Part shown: in pieces, positions 14,009 to 25,950 of the stretch
Layout: the number at the start of each line of letters is the position of its first letter
Numbering within the stretch: the first letter of the stretch is position 1
DNA from: Trogon surrucura
Taxonomy: Eukaryota; Chordata; Aves; Trogoniformes; Trogonidae
NCBI GenBank assembly: GCA_020746105.1
Contig: CM036618.1
Location: 122,871,280-122,935,279 of the forward strand
Direction: 5' to 3'
Length of the DNA stretch: 64,000 nt
Notes under the pieces: model-generated
The model's input: the letters and a program-made list of their open reading frames with translations, nothing else
Told to the model about the DNA's origin: nothing
The model's database searches: none
Made by a program: the position numbers and the translations under genes

Positions 14009-15687
14009 CTGTGAAACAGGAGGAAAAAAAACTGTGAGAGAACAATACAAAAAGAACGCATAAAAGTTGTGTAAACAGATCACTCACTACTGCGCTTCTT
14101 TTGATTTCCCTCCTGCAACCTAGAGGAGTCTAGAGTTTACAGAATAATAAATTCACCTGAATAACAGAGTAGCTTAAAGAGCACCTTTTAAAAAAAAATA
14201 CAAATACATCATCTTAGCTTCCCTAATGCAAAGTTCTTTCTTTCTCTGAGCACCTGTGAAGAAAGGAAGAACATTTCCCCATCGAACCCCTCTATCTATA
14301 GCACAGATAAGGTCTATCAGTCCCGACGAAGCCTCCGAGCTCTCTCCCAGCAGGGCGGCCGGCCAGTGGTGCAGAGCTGTGTGCTTCAGCGAGCAAAATG
14401 GCAGCGTTACAGAGGACGAGCATGTCACTCATCTTGCCAAAGCTTTCAAAGAACCCGGGGATGAACTGGGTCACTGAGTCATTATTAATACACTTGTTCT
14501 CTGACAGCAGCAGAGACGTTTTCTTTCCTTTCCTGAAGACACACATCTAAGACATGGTGATTCTGGGCGAGACTCAAGCAGCACAGCTCTTCCACAAGTC
14601 TTTGTCCTGAACGCTCAGCATCATGCACTTAGCAATCAGATTTTTATTTTTATTTTAACAGAAATTGACAAAAATGCTGTCCCTATAGAAGAGACACCAT
14701 CATTTTTCTTTACATTTTCTAAAATTCAGAACAATTTACATTTAATTCTGCTTCCAGATGAGACTTTCACCATCTCCATTATATCTGCTGGCTTTGCTTT
14801 GAAAAATCAGAACTTCTGTTTCTAACTGGAGTGAATTACTAGACTGGATAAGGGAAACAGTCCTTTGTATGAAGCTCCTCCCACTGGCTCCAGAGTTTTC
14901 ACAGAAGACTGCAAGGGCTGCTTCTCTAGTGGGAAGAAATGAGGACCCCAAGGAAGGTGCAAAGCTTTTTTCAGCACAGAGCAGCAATGGTGTGCTCACT
15001 GGCATCTCCCTTTGCATCAGTGCACCAAGAAACGAAAATTGCACAGAAGCTTGTATACTGTGCAGAGGAAATCTTATAAAGGGACAAGAAAAAAGAAAAT
15101 ACAAAAAATGTGAAATGCAAATACTGAAAATTTAATTTCTGAGTTTCCTCCATTCAAGCTACCTTTTATCAAAAGCTATAACACGTCTCCAGGAGTACCA
15201 TGGACGCATGTGACACCTCTCTATGGCTCCAAAATAATGCCCAAATTTGATGAACTGGAGGAGGAAAATTATAACTTGGACACAAAGCCATTTGTTTTTA
15301 ACCACCGTTGAACCTCATTGTCTCAGAAGCAAGCTGCTGGTAGAGGAAATTGTTGCTTTTATTTATTCAGCCTGTTTAATGCCGTTGCCAAGGGAACCGG
15401 AAGAATTGACTCAAGCCTTTTGTTAGATGGAGGGAAACTTTTCCGTATTTTTCTTGCTTTAGGTTAAAACAAATGAATGCTACAGGTGTCACACTATCTC
15501 TCACCTATGAAACCTGCAGAGGGTTTTGTACTGTGACCATTGCTCAGTGTCTCTGTCCCCAAGCACAGACTGAACCTGACCCAGCTCACACTTGGACTGA
15601 GCTGGACTGCTTCTCTGCTCTCCCTGGGTAACCGTCTCCAGGCTCCAGCGGTCCAAGGCCACCAACTATTAGACCCTTCTGCCTTCC

Positions 15688-15703
15688 TTTTTTTTTTTTT
15701 TTT
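15688..15703. repeat. Poly-T tract (T16)
   Basis: Sixteen consecutive T followed by GGCAG. It resembles a plus-strand splice acceptor, but there is no supported plus-strand gene here. Confidence 0.9.
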
Positions 15704-17610
15704 GGCAGGCTCCGTGGGTGGTCGCAGAGTGAACTGGTTCAAAACTTACCCGGTCAAAACAACCCTGTGCACTTGACTGCGGGATCAGCTCGCTGAGCCA
15801 GGTAACTGGCCAATGGCACAACTGCTAAACCCAGCACAAGGGTGGATGGAGAAGTTTGAAACCTGAAGCTGGAAGATGGAAATAGCTCCTTTTAGTGACA
15901 TCTACCAGTGACACTGAACTACATGTGAAACTGCACCCGCTACACTTTGACAAATCTGAGTTGTGCTGTTTGCAGCTGAGAGTGGGACTGCTGATACTTG
16001 TGTCTTTCTAAAGGCCAGGACTCAAAGCTTGTGAATTTTCTTGTTGAAGCTGGCACCCTGCTCTCCTGTGTTACCTTTGCCTATAACCCCTGTTCAGCGG
16101 GGCACTGCTCTTCAGCCAGCACTTCCACTAAGGGCATTTTAAACACTGATTCTGTAATTACCACAGAACTACAGTTGCCCATTGATCTATTATATTTTTC
16201 CTTTATAGGAGATTTGAAAGTGCTCAACAGTGACCAAAATGTGGGTCTTTTGCAGTTAAGGCTTTCATTTACCTCTTGGTTCCAGTTAAGAAAAAACACC
16301 TCAGTTTCCCAACACGGATCTCCAAACACAAAGAAGATAACCAACACAAAGTCTTCAAGCATAAGTACAGAATGTTTTAATAATTATTTCCTACCAGCAA
16401 CGTAATCGGTGGGCTACAAACCACAAAGATCTAGACGGGAGACAAGAGCCTTGATGCAAGCATTTGCCAACTCAGGCACAGCCTCAGACAACTGTATCTG
16501 GATTCCAAAAGCCTGCCTGCTGAAAGGGATTAAAATACGTTGCCCCCTTCCTCAGCCAGGCTTGAGCCATCCACATTTCAGTGGAACCACCTACACACCT
16601 TATGCCCTCATCTCTTTTTCTGAAACCAATGAACAAATCACCAACTTTCTGTACCACATGACAGCATCCCTCATTTCCAGTTTTACTGAATATTGGCCTT
16701 CAGTCTGTGACTAAGATTCTCCACTAATTTCAAGCTCTGCTGATTTATGACTTCTCTGGTAACCTGCCTGCTTTTATAACATCTGTATCCACGCTGTTAT
16801 GTATTTGGCAGCAAAATGGCTAGTTCAGATAATTTGCACAGATAGGACTCAATAGCTAGTTGTTTTATTTTAAGTTAACAGCCAAGCTTGCTGGTGCTTC
16901 ATTGTGAACCTCGACATCAACTGGAAGGCAGAAATCAGTCTTCACAGCCAAACAGGCAACTAAAAAAAAGCTCTTCAAATTCTATTTAAGGAATCTTTGA
17001 CTAAAATCACAATAAACGAAAATACCCAACAGTAACAAATAACAAACCCCCTTCCCCCAAAGTAGCCAAGATCTAAAAAAAAAAAATCACAGGGAAATCA
17101 GATGCCAAACTCAAAAATCTATTGGCACATTTTAAAACTTTATGTAAGCTTTCATTTCAACATTCCTCTGCTTTCACATCTCCTGGATGCTGAATGCTGC
17201 TGAAAATCAGATCACAAAGGGCTCGGTCCTACAAGATTCTGCACATGCCAGATCATATCCAGAAACACATAAATAAATAAATCCACACTTTGAAAAATGT
17301 GCTTGACTTGAAGTCCATGGGTCATCCCACTGCAGTCATGCTTAACTGCTCAGTTGAATCAGGGCTGGAGAGCTCACTGCTGCAGGGAATGCATTCCTTA
17401 CAAAGGTCCCTAAATATAAAACAGTTTATTTTCAGCATTTCTGCAGAATCTCTCTGATGGAGCTATTCTACAGCAGGATAAAGGCAATTATCCAAGCAAT
17501 GAGAACTCTTCCTCCTCTTCCACCAAATACAGTGCCTACACACTGTTCCACAAGGCCTCCTGGCAAGCTCACATACAAGGGATATGCTAAAGAGTGGGGC
17601 TAGTGGATGC

Positions 17611-17651
17611 CATGGGCTTGTCTGTGATGTTTCATCACAGACAAGCCCATG
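17611..17651. repeat. Perfect 19-bp inverted repeat with 3-nt loop
   Basis: The left arm CATGGGCTTGTCTGTGATG (17611-17629) is followed by TTT and then its exact reverse complement (17633-17651). The stem has no mismatch and about 50 percent GC. A 19-bp perfect stem is far longer than expected by chance in 64 kb. It matches no CR1 or LTR terminus I know. It could be a fold-back insertion, the relic of a small terminal-inverted-repeat element, or a hairpin that forms in the PLCB1 pre-mRNA. It is shorter than a usual microRNA precursor. It lies about 190 bp from the CR1 copy at 17840. Confidence 0.97.
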
Positions 17652-17839
17652 CAGTGATAATACATACGCCCCGGCAGCACAGCTGAAGCTGCCCTATGCT
17701 CAGGTCGCTACGTAAGGTAGATGAGGGACCATCCCAATCTCGAAGCTATGAATCAGGAAGAGAGTGATAAATGCTGACTTGAGATTCTCTTATCCATGAT
17801 TTTGCATTTAATTTTGTGTTTTAGGCTCATCCACAGGCT

Positions 17840-18163
17840 CTGAGAGGTGCAGCAAAAGGATGTGGTAGAGAAGGTGATGCTGGTCTCTTCTCACAGTTAA
17901 TTAGCGACAGAACAAGAGGGAATGGCTTCAAACTACAACAGGGGAGGTTTAGACTGGACATTAGGAAAAAGTTATTCACAGAAAGTGATCAGACATTGGA
18001 ATAGGCTGCCCAGGGAGGTAGCTGAGTGACCATCACTGGATGTGTTTAAAAGATGTGGTGTTAAGGGATATGGTTTAGGGGTGAACTTTGCAGAGTAGGA
18101 TTAATGGTTGGAATCAATGATCTCAAGGGTTTTTCCCAACCTGAATGATTCTATGATTCTATT
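17840..18163 (+). mobile_element. CR1 LINE, 5'-truncated 3' end
   Basis: The stretch carries the standard CR1 3' sequence. AGCGACAGAACAAGAGGGAA is followed by the TTTAGACTGGACATTAGGAA region and then CTGCCCAGGGAGGTAG. It closes with ATTCTATGATTCTATT, the short direct repeat typical of CR1 tails. It includes only the end of ORF2 and the 3' UTR, with multiple indels, and is inserted antisense to PLCB1. Confidence 0.95.
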
Positions 18164-19980
18164 ATCATGTGAAACTCATGGCCAGTAAGCCCCGTATCTT
18201 CCTAGAGCAATGGGAGGTATGGAAACTTCGGGAGAAAAATCTTTAGAGGTATTTTCATGAGGCATGAATACAACAAACGAAAAAGCTTAAGCTATTAATG
18301 TGCATGAGAGACTTTTTACGAATTCTCTGAATAATTTGGTGTGATTTCACTAAGCAAGATTCCCTGATATTCATGTCTTGCTCACTGCTGGAGTCCAGTG
18401 CTCGTCCAAGGCTTTATGAGAACATGATTTATCCTGCAGTACAATTGGGCAGAAAAACTGGAAGCCAAAGCTAAGAATTGTTCAAATAAACAGGAACACA
18501 AAGGAAAAGAGCTGTAGCTGAAGTACCGATTTTCTTCCACTCCATCACCTCTGTGAGATTCAGTGTGTCATGCTTCTTAAGCACTTAGCCTCCAAAATAT
18601 TTTTTTTCAAAACACAGTTTTCTTTGTTGCATGAAGTGTGTTTCTCTTTTGTCCCAACCAAAGAAAGGATCCACTTTATATTATGAATAATCTTCAATAT
18701 GGTATCCCAGCAACAAGTATCCAGCAAAGTATATGTAAAATTGTCTCATATTAAATAAACAGCAGAAAAAGGCTGCAGTTTCTTTCAAGGACTCCAGTGA
18801 TGATTAGATTTTTTTTTTCTTCAGAGATATATAGTGAACAGAAGTAATAAATCAACTGATTTGAAAAGCAGCACTTCTGAGATTTTTCGCATGTTGTCTT
18901 GTTTGCTAACAATTAAATTAAAACCCATCTTTACAATTATTTTTTCCACATTTCCAACCTTACAATCTTACTTCAGATAAGACTGCTACAATCTTTTATA
19001 CCTATTTTACAGACATTCCTTGCAATTTCATGGAATTAAGCTCCCAAACCTATGAACATGCTAAAGGGTACCTGAGGTCTGGCTGGTAAAGATTTTGCTC
19101 TATTGCTCTCCTGGAGCTGTAGGAGTTGGTTCTATTAAACCATGGCAGAAGCAAACATTGAGCAAACATCACAGCGTGCATTTTTTTACAAGAGCAAGGG
19201 ATCAGGAGATGCAGGCTCTCCACTGCTACAGACCAATTCTGCCTCACCTCTTGGACCTCTGAACATAAGAATTAACCTTCAAGAAGCTTCTTGGAGGAGA
19301 ATCTCCACCTAGGAGGAAAGACTAAGGACACTCTCATTGCAGTGTTACCTAGAATCACCTACTCAAGCTCATTCCTCTTGAAAAAAACCCTTCATGGCAG
19401 TGAATTACCATCCTGCAAATGCTCCAGGGCTGAGGAGAGCTCCTGGATTAGCAACATACAACGGCTGCATCCCTGCAGTATTAACACTAGAGTATTTCAA
19501 TATATACTCCATGCACCTTTTAGATGAGCTACAGTGAGTTTAAACCGTCACTTAAGCTAACAGATTTTTTTTGTTTTGTGAGCAGGAGACTGATTACACC
19601 AGTAGATACACCTTGAGCTAACACTGCTCTGAAACCATGCCTTGAAGATTGCACAGCAGACACCAGTTCTCACAGCATTCTCACAGGATTTCTCCAGAGC
19701 AGGCCACATAACCTCCTGCCCTTTGCTTTAATCCACTCACACTTCTTTCAGGCACTCCTGGTTCCTACACAACTTCAAATAAAAGGTACTCAGATTTGCA
19801 GATGGGTATCAGTAACTTCTGTGTGGGAAAGCAAAACCTACTGCTGAGGACCTACCCAGCAGCAAAGCCAGCACAGCATCATCACCCTGGTACAAACTGT
19901 CCTTAACTCAATATTGAAAGTAAACACTGCTGAATACAAGCAACACTTTGTAAGGGCCAAGAATAAATTCAGATGCTTAC

Positions 19981-20056
19981 CCTGGAAGATGGAAGGTTAC
20001 AAGCTTCTAACGCGGTCTCTACCCGTTTTCTGTCAGCGGAGAACAAGCGGTATATG
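19981..20056 (-). CDS. PLCB1: PLCB1 internal exon, EF-hand region
   Basis: This 76-bp exon completes the asparagine codon and encodes [19 protein letters not shown] and then NLPSSR, equivalent to residues 173-198. The acceptor reads CGTTTTGCAG before CATATACC and the donor is TCCAGG followed by GTAAGC. Phases are 2 in and 0 out. It differs from mammals by one residue that I can see (CNLPSS here, CSLPSS there). It lies only 544 bp from the preceding exon, the shortest intron in the window. The phase-0 exit is what allows the next exon to begin with a whole codon (Asn). Confidence 0.96.
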
Positions 20057-20600
20057 CTGCAAAACGAAGACAAACCAGAGGGAATTGGCTTGAAGACATG
20101 CCTTGACGGTCCATGTGGTTTAAAGACTTAATATCCCTTCCCAGTCTATCAAGTCTTTAGCTATTTATTTCCATTTGCTGGCTGCTTAGTAACATAAGCA
20201 AGTTTAATGTGCCCACAAAGAGTTTAACTCTATCCTGCACAAGCCCCTGTTGGGCCGTTACTTGAGAAAGCCACGACTGCTCCCTTCATGTTCCCCAGCA
20301 ACATGAAATTTGACTATGTTTATCAACATGTCTCTGAGGTAGAAAAATTATTATTTTACACAACTGGAATGAAAAAATGCAGAGAAGCTAAATGTCTTGC
20401 TCTAGATCACCAGGGCAATCTATGCTCAAAGGGCATTCGAACAGAGACATCCTGAGTATCACTGGCCACTCTTTCCTGCAATATGTGCTATAAATAGATG
20501 ATAAAATTATTATTCTAAACACAGGGGTCACATGTTCACCTCCCAAATACATTCACACTCAAAAGCCAGAAAAGACTACATGGTAAGGAAGAGAACTCAC
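20057..20600 (-). other. PLCB1: PLCB1 intron (544 bp)
   Basis: The shortest intron in the window, phase 2, donor GTGAGTTC and acceptor TTTTGCAG. No element was recognised inside. Confidence 0.94.
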
Positions 20601-20654
20601 TTCTTCAGAGGAATGCGTCCTTCTGGAGTCACCTGCAGCTTAAGTTTTGTGTAA
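20601..20654 (-). CDS. PLCB1: PLCB1 internal exon (54 bp), EF-hand region
   Basis: This very short exon encodes the last base of an alanine codon, then YTKLKLQVTPEGRIPLK, then two bases of asparagine, equivalent to residues 155-173. The peptide is identical to mammalian PLCB1 as remembered. The acceptor reads TTTTCTCCACAG before TTACAC and the donor is AAGAA followed by GTGAGTTC. Phases are 2 in and 2 out, matching both neighbours. It contributes to the first EF-hand-like helix pair, which in PLC-beta is structural and not a classical calcium site. At 54 bp it is easily missed by gene finders. Confidence 0.95.
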
Positions 20655-23600
20655 CTGTGGAGAAAAGAGCATTCTGGTTTATTTTCACAGCATTTTCAAG
20701 TACCTCTCCACCAGCTTAATAGCTCAGTGCTAGTGCTCTGATCACATGGAAAGGTCCACTCAGCTCTTTTGCCCAATATGAAAACCTGTTGCGATATCAT
20801 TAAGAAGTAAATATCTTCTTCAACAGTGAAGCACCTGTAGTGTTCAATACTGTCTTGCAACAGGGCACTGCAAATATCATTAACAAGCAAATTTTTTTCC
20901 CTCCAAGCTCCTTCCCACCCAGGTTGCCCGCCAGTCCATCAGCAGACTGCACCATGGCACACAGGGCACACAATTTGACTGGAAAGGTGGCTGTCCTCTT
21001 CCAGAGGCTGAAATTGTCCCTGGGTGCTGCACACCAACATCTCTGCCTCTCTAAGCCCTCCCCATAACACATCCATGAAGGTTTCTCTGGCCCTAAATGT
21101 CTTCACTTCTCAGCTCGAAGGAAGCTGAATCACTGGCAAGTGAAATGTCTCCGCGCCAGCAAGAGCGTCACTATATTTAGTTGCCCTGGGCAAGTCCAAG
21201 ACATTTCCAGCATGAAATAATATAAAAATGATGTGTTCAAACCATTTACAAGAAGGCAATTACCCAGCTTTTGAACCAAGTATTTAGAGCTTCTCAGGGC
21301 CTGTGACTTCTCTCACAGGCTCATGAAGGCAGAAGGAAGAGGACGTATCTTTCTTTGTTCAAACCTTTCAACACGCGGATTCAAAGCCTACTCAAAGGGG
21401 AGTCACTCAGTGGCTTTAATGAGAAGCAGTTGGGCCTAGAGCTGCTATCTGATGATCCTCCCAGTATGTAAGGACTACTGGTTACCAGTATAACGTCCGC
21501 CAGCAGCAGCATGTGAAGAGCAGAACTTTGAAAGCTTCATCTCTTCTACTTGAATATGACTAGAACTATAAATAGGTTTTGGAGTACTATGATCTGGTGA
21601 AAAATGTAGCAACACTTAAGTATTTAAGAGGATTTTTTTTGTTGTTGTTGTTTGTTAAAAAAATCCTTTTCCAGTTTATCCACTAGCCTATCAAAAGAAA
21701 AAGAAACTGCATGGTTCTAATAAACTTTCCTTTTCTTCCCAACCAAAAATGCCATTAGTAGCCACTTCAAAAACAAAGTACATGCAAAAATCCCTAACTA
21801 GGATAGGAACATTTTCACAAACCCCTGTCTCCTCATATGCATCTTCTGAAACTAAAATCTCTTGTCCTACTGTGTCACCAAACTCCCAGCACTGAGCCAG
21901 ATTAAAAAGGAAAAAGAAAAATCACAGCAGTTAGTAAAAAAGGTTTATTTTGCCTTCCATTTTTCTGAAACTTTTGAGTACATTCTGGTTGCACTCAGTG
22001 TTTTCCTCTACAGCCAAGAAAAAAAGCTAGAAATAAAAAAAAATGGGGGAAATAAAAAAAAAAATTGAATTTCAGTTATAGCAAACTACAAATATGTATT
22101 TTTTACTACATTTTACAAATGACAGTTTTTACTAACCAAATTAACTTTATTTTGCTCCTCTGACCAAAGAACAGGAAAGCTGCTCAAGTTGTTTGTTACT
22201 GCACTTCCAATGCTGTAAGTGACTGAACACCACAAAGAAAAAAAAAAAAGTAATTCTGCTCTAATGTAATTTGCTTTCCTATTTCAACAAAATAGTTCTG
22301 ATAGGACTCCAACTGACTCTTTGCTTAATACAGTAATTAGAACGGGGAAATATTTTTAACCTTCAAAGTCAAAGATTTCTTAAGTTACTCTGATTTGGCA
22401 TCTGTGCGGAAGACCCTGGAAATCTCACAGTTCCCAAGTGATTTTTTTTTAATTAGTGGAAAAAGAAAAAGACAGAGGAATGCCATGTTTGCCTGCTACT
22501 GAATCTAGGCAATGTATCCAGCGATTTCATCTTTAATTAATATTGCTTGAAAAACCACTGAAAAATGGCTCCGAATACGACTGGCTCTATGATGACATGT
22601 TCCTCCTTTGATATGAAAACACCCATTAGGTACAGCCACGGTGCTCCCATTACAGACCTGTCAAAACCCGCTGGCCACCTGGGGATTTGAGTGGTACGGG
22701 GCATGGAAATAGTAACACCAGATCACTCGCGTAACTCATCCACAGCCTGTGGAGCTGACGGAAGTCACCTCTGCTCCTGCTCTCACACCTGGGTCTGCTC
22801 AGCTTAACACAGGGCTCTTCTCAAATGTCAACATGCAAAGCCAAAAGGAAATGTTAAATGCTTCCATCCATTTGGGATTTTGTTTGCCTGTCCTAACACA
22901 GCGTTCTCAGACACAAAGCTGTAGTTCCTGCAATGTCCAAACTCCAAAGCTTCTTCAAGAATTTCTGTTGACTTCAGCTGCACCACAATGAAACCTGTGA
23001 GAAGGAAACACACCCCACCCCTCCGCTCCTTCCCAGAATAGGCACCTACAAATATGTACCTGGGATTCAACAGTTGGGAACCTTCTCACTAAACATGGAT
23101 ACATCTAAGGAAATCAAGCATGCACAGTCTTAGAAAGTCCAGAAAAAGGAAAGGTTAATTTGCTTCTTAGAGACAAGTTCTAGGAACCTAAGCTCCAGCT
23201 TAGTGTTTAGACAGACTTAGCCTCTGTCTGTGAGCAGAAAAGATGGGTGTGGGGGAGACAAACCAGAATTTAACAAGCCAACTCTTAGGCTTGGGAGGGT
23301 GTATCTCCTCTCTTAGAAGCACAAAAGGCCAAAAAGTACCACAGTTAAATACCATCACTGGTAGGCTTTGCCATACAGTTCTGAATGCTATCACTTCTGA
23401 AAAAATCTCTCAGCATTTATCTAGTTGAGAAACACTAATCCCAGGTTTAGTTCTTTCAGAGGTGTGTTTTTACACCCCAAACATTCTCATAAACAGCTTC
23501 TCTATTTCATTGAAAGCAACTGAGAACCTGCACACTGCGTAAAGCAATCCAGATTAATAGATTTGCAGCTTCCTTTCAAATCACGTGAAAGCCAGGGATC

Positions 23601-24007
23601 AGACTGAAGGAAACGGACTTCTTGCACTTGCCTTTTTGGACGAGTAACAGAAAAAAGGGAAAATAAATCAGAAGCCAGTCAGTCCAAAACACTCTTTTAT
23701 TTTAAATGGAGAGCTTCAGACTACAGCTGGAGCTACTATTTTGCTATATAAAGGGAAGATGGTATTTAATTCTGCTTTTTTTTGCTCTGACTTAGTAGTT
23801 TGCAAGAAGAACCCCAAACAAGATCTTTGTTTAAATGACGTTTAGATAAGAGGCTTTTTAAAACCATGAGAAAGGACAGCCTGTGTTTACAAAAGTGACA
23901 ACTCATCAAAGCAGAAACAATAGATGACAATGTGACTAACAAGGAAAGAGGAAAATGACGCAGAGTAAAGTGCAACACCCACAGCATTAAATACAACGGC
24001 CACTTAC
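20655..24007 (-). other. PLCB1: PLCB1 intron (3.4 kb)
   Basis: A phase-2 intron with donor GTAAGTG and acceptor TCCACAG. It holds A-rich runs near 22040-22065 and no recognisable interspersed repeat. Short open frames on both strands at 20800-21070 cover a locally GC-richer patch with no domain I know. Confidence 0.93.
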
Positions 24008-24087
24008 GCTTTTTCCAGAAACGCGTCCCTTGACATGTTCTGTGCCAACAAATTTGTTGCCAAACTGAACACTTCATCTGACCATTC
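24008..24087 (-). CDS. PLCB1: PLCB1 internal exon, PH to EF-hand linker
   Basis: This 80-bp exon encodes [18 protein letters not shown] and then SRDAFLEK plus two bases of an alanine codon, equivalent to mammalian residues 129-155. The acceptor reads TTTCTCTCTGCAG before GAATGG, a strong polypyrimidine tract. The donor is GC followed by GTAAGTG, close to consensus. The entering phase is 0 and the leaving phase is 2, fitting the neighbouring exons exactly. It spans the final PH-domain helix and the start of the EF-hand region. Differences from mammals are conservative (WSDEV here, WTNEV there). It is shorter than any ORF threshold and is identified by homology and splice sites. Confidence 0.95.
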
Positions 24088-25325
24088 CTGCAGAGAGAAA
24101 ATTTGATTAAATGAGGCTTAGCTTAGATGTTTACTTACACAATGCAAAATATTTTTGAAAATTTTATCACTAGGAAAAAGTGCCTAATTAAAGTCTGAAC
24201 TTGATTTTACCAATTACAGCTTCATTCCTCATCTGCGAGACCTGATTTTCTCACAGTGGAAAAAAAAAATGAAGGCTGTTTCAAATATTCTTAAAAGATA
24301 CCTTATTACACTGAATTGAAAAATCCAACAAAATCGTATGGATGTCTGATGCAAAATACATTCAAGTTCTAGGAAGATGTGCAATAAATGCCCCAGAAAA
24401 ATACATTTTCTTGCACAACGGATGGTCAACACCCTACAGATCGAAACCAAAGCCTCTATATCACCATTCTTATAAAACAAAGCTGAAATGGGCTTAGATC
24501 CCTCTGCAGACAGACAGAAACAGCAGGGTGGGACACAGACCACACCACAGCAAGTTTCTGGCTTCAGTGTCCCCTCTTGTAAGCGCTCGTTGTAAAGAGT
24601 CTCCACATCACGGTCTGTAGAGAGTGAAGTAATTTGGACAACAAAAACGGCACCTCTTCTTTTATGCTGAATATCAAATTAAGATCTGTTAAGTACTGAA
24701 TCTAAGACCTTATCAGCCAACTTAAGAAACATCCTTAAAAAAACCCAAGTCAGCAGAAATATATAGGAATAAATTTGAGTTATTCTAATAAACAGGGAAG
24801 AAGATGTAACTCAATAGAAAAGCTCCTCTTCTCCCTTCAGTTCATCCTTATACTGTGCTCCTTGCCTTTACTAATTATTTTTCCCTCTCATTACTGTGAC
24901 ATAGGGAAGAAATATCTTCCAGCTGCTCATGGAAAATCTCCCATCTCCACCTGCAGACACAGCTCTTCCTATGGCTTTTGCTCAATTTTTCCTCTCTTTG
25001 TTTTCCTGACTTATTTTTCCTCATTTCTATGCATGTTGCTGAAGTCCTTCCTATGGGTCTCTGACCTTTCCCAGGTTCCCAGTAAGGCTGATCCATGATT
25101 ATAACCCAAAGTTTAGAATCTCACTGCTTGTCCTGTTGCTCTCCTGCCCTACAGGTCTGTACTGCAGTTTTTCATTGGCAACTTAGTGCATTTTCCTTGC
25201 TAAGTTGGTGCTTATTTACAATCTTTATTTGCAATCCTTTTAAATCACAATTGCCTTTTAAACTGGCTTTGTTTCCCTGCTTGGAAAGGGATGAAAATAA
25301 ACAATGTCTTTGCAAACAGTGTTGC

Positions 25326-25365
25326 TGGTTGGTTGGTTTTGGTTGGGTTTGTTTTTTTTTTTTTT
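25326..25365. repeat. GGTT-rich / poly-T low-complexity tract
   Basis: Repeated TGGTTGGTTGGTTTTGGTTG followed by a run of 14 T. Simple low-complexity DNA with no attached mobile element that I can see. Confidence 0.85.
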
Positions 25366-25838
25366 CACTTGATGAAGTTTTTCTGAGTTTTCTCTGAAAC
25401 TAAAACTGAGTTTCCTTTCATATCAGTCCAGCTGCAAAATTCTCATTGCCACACACCATCTCAAATGCATACATTTTGGAGGTATTCCCTCTTCTTGGTC
25501 CTTCTTTTTCTTGAGGAAAGGTATGAAAAAAGGGAGATTTCGTTCTGACAAAAATTGATGATCTACAGCATCAAAGCCTTCCAAGCAAACAAATGGTATT
25601 ACGTTACTTTGCAGTTCATGAGCTTGTTTTACCTAAAAAGTGCCATGTTTCCCCATGACTAGGCGATCGATATGAGAGAGGTTCAGAAGTCAGAAATTTT
25701 TCTGTTTTTTTTTTAATGTGCTTATTTTTTTTCTTCCAAAGTTATGAGACCTTGTTCCTGAAACCAGCCTTGCACAGTCACTCTCAGTGAGGAAGAGATA
25801 AGGCTACCTACATGCCTGCTGTTACAGAGGTCTTTGAT

Positions 25839-25950
25839 ATCACAGAACTATAGAATGTGTTGGGTTGGAAGCGACCTTTACAGGTCATCCAGCCCGACTA
25901 AAATATCCTTCAGCTATCAGATCCTGACGTTCACCCCATTTAGGACCTCA
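25839..25950 (-). mobile_element. CR1 LINE fragment (3' end)
   Basis: ATCACAGAACTATAGAATG followed by GGGTTGGAAGCGACCTTTA and CAGGTCATCCAGCCCGACT is the reverse complement of the CR1 3' UTR and tail. The rest is diverged. It is in the same orientation as PLCB1. The end at 25950 is approximate. Confidence 0.85.

Larger units (their letters stand above)
14009..19980 (-). other. PLCB1: PLCB1 intron (6.0 kb)
   Basis: A phase-0 intron with donor GTAAGC and acceptor TTTCACAG. It contains a T16 tract (15688-15703), the perfect hairpin at 17611-17651 and a CR1 3' end (17840-18163). The rest shows no recognisable element. Confidence 0.93.

Noticed and set aside
15688..15710. T16 followed by GGCAG as a plus-strand splice acceptor
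   Set aside because: No plus-strand exon with a recognisable product or donor follows, and the window's gene is on the minus strand.
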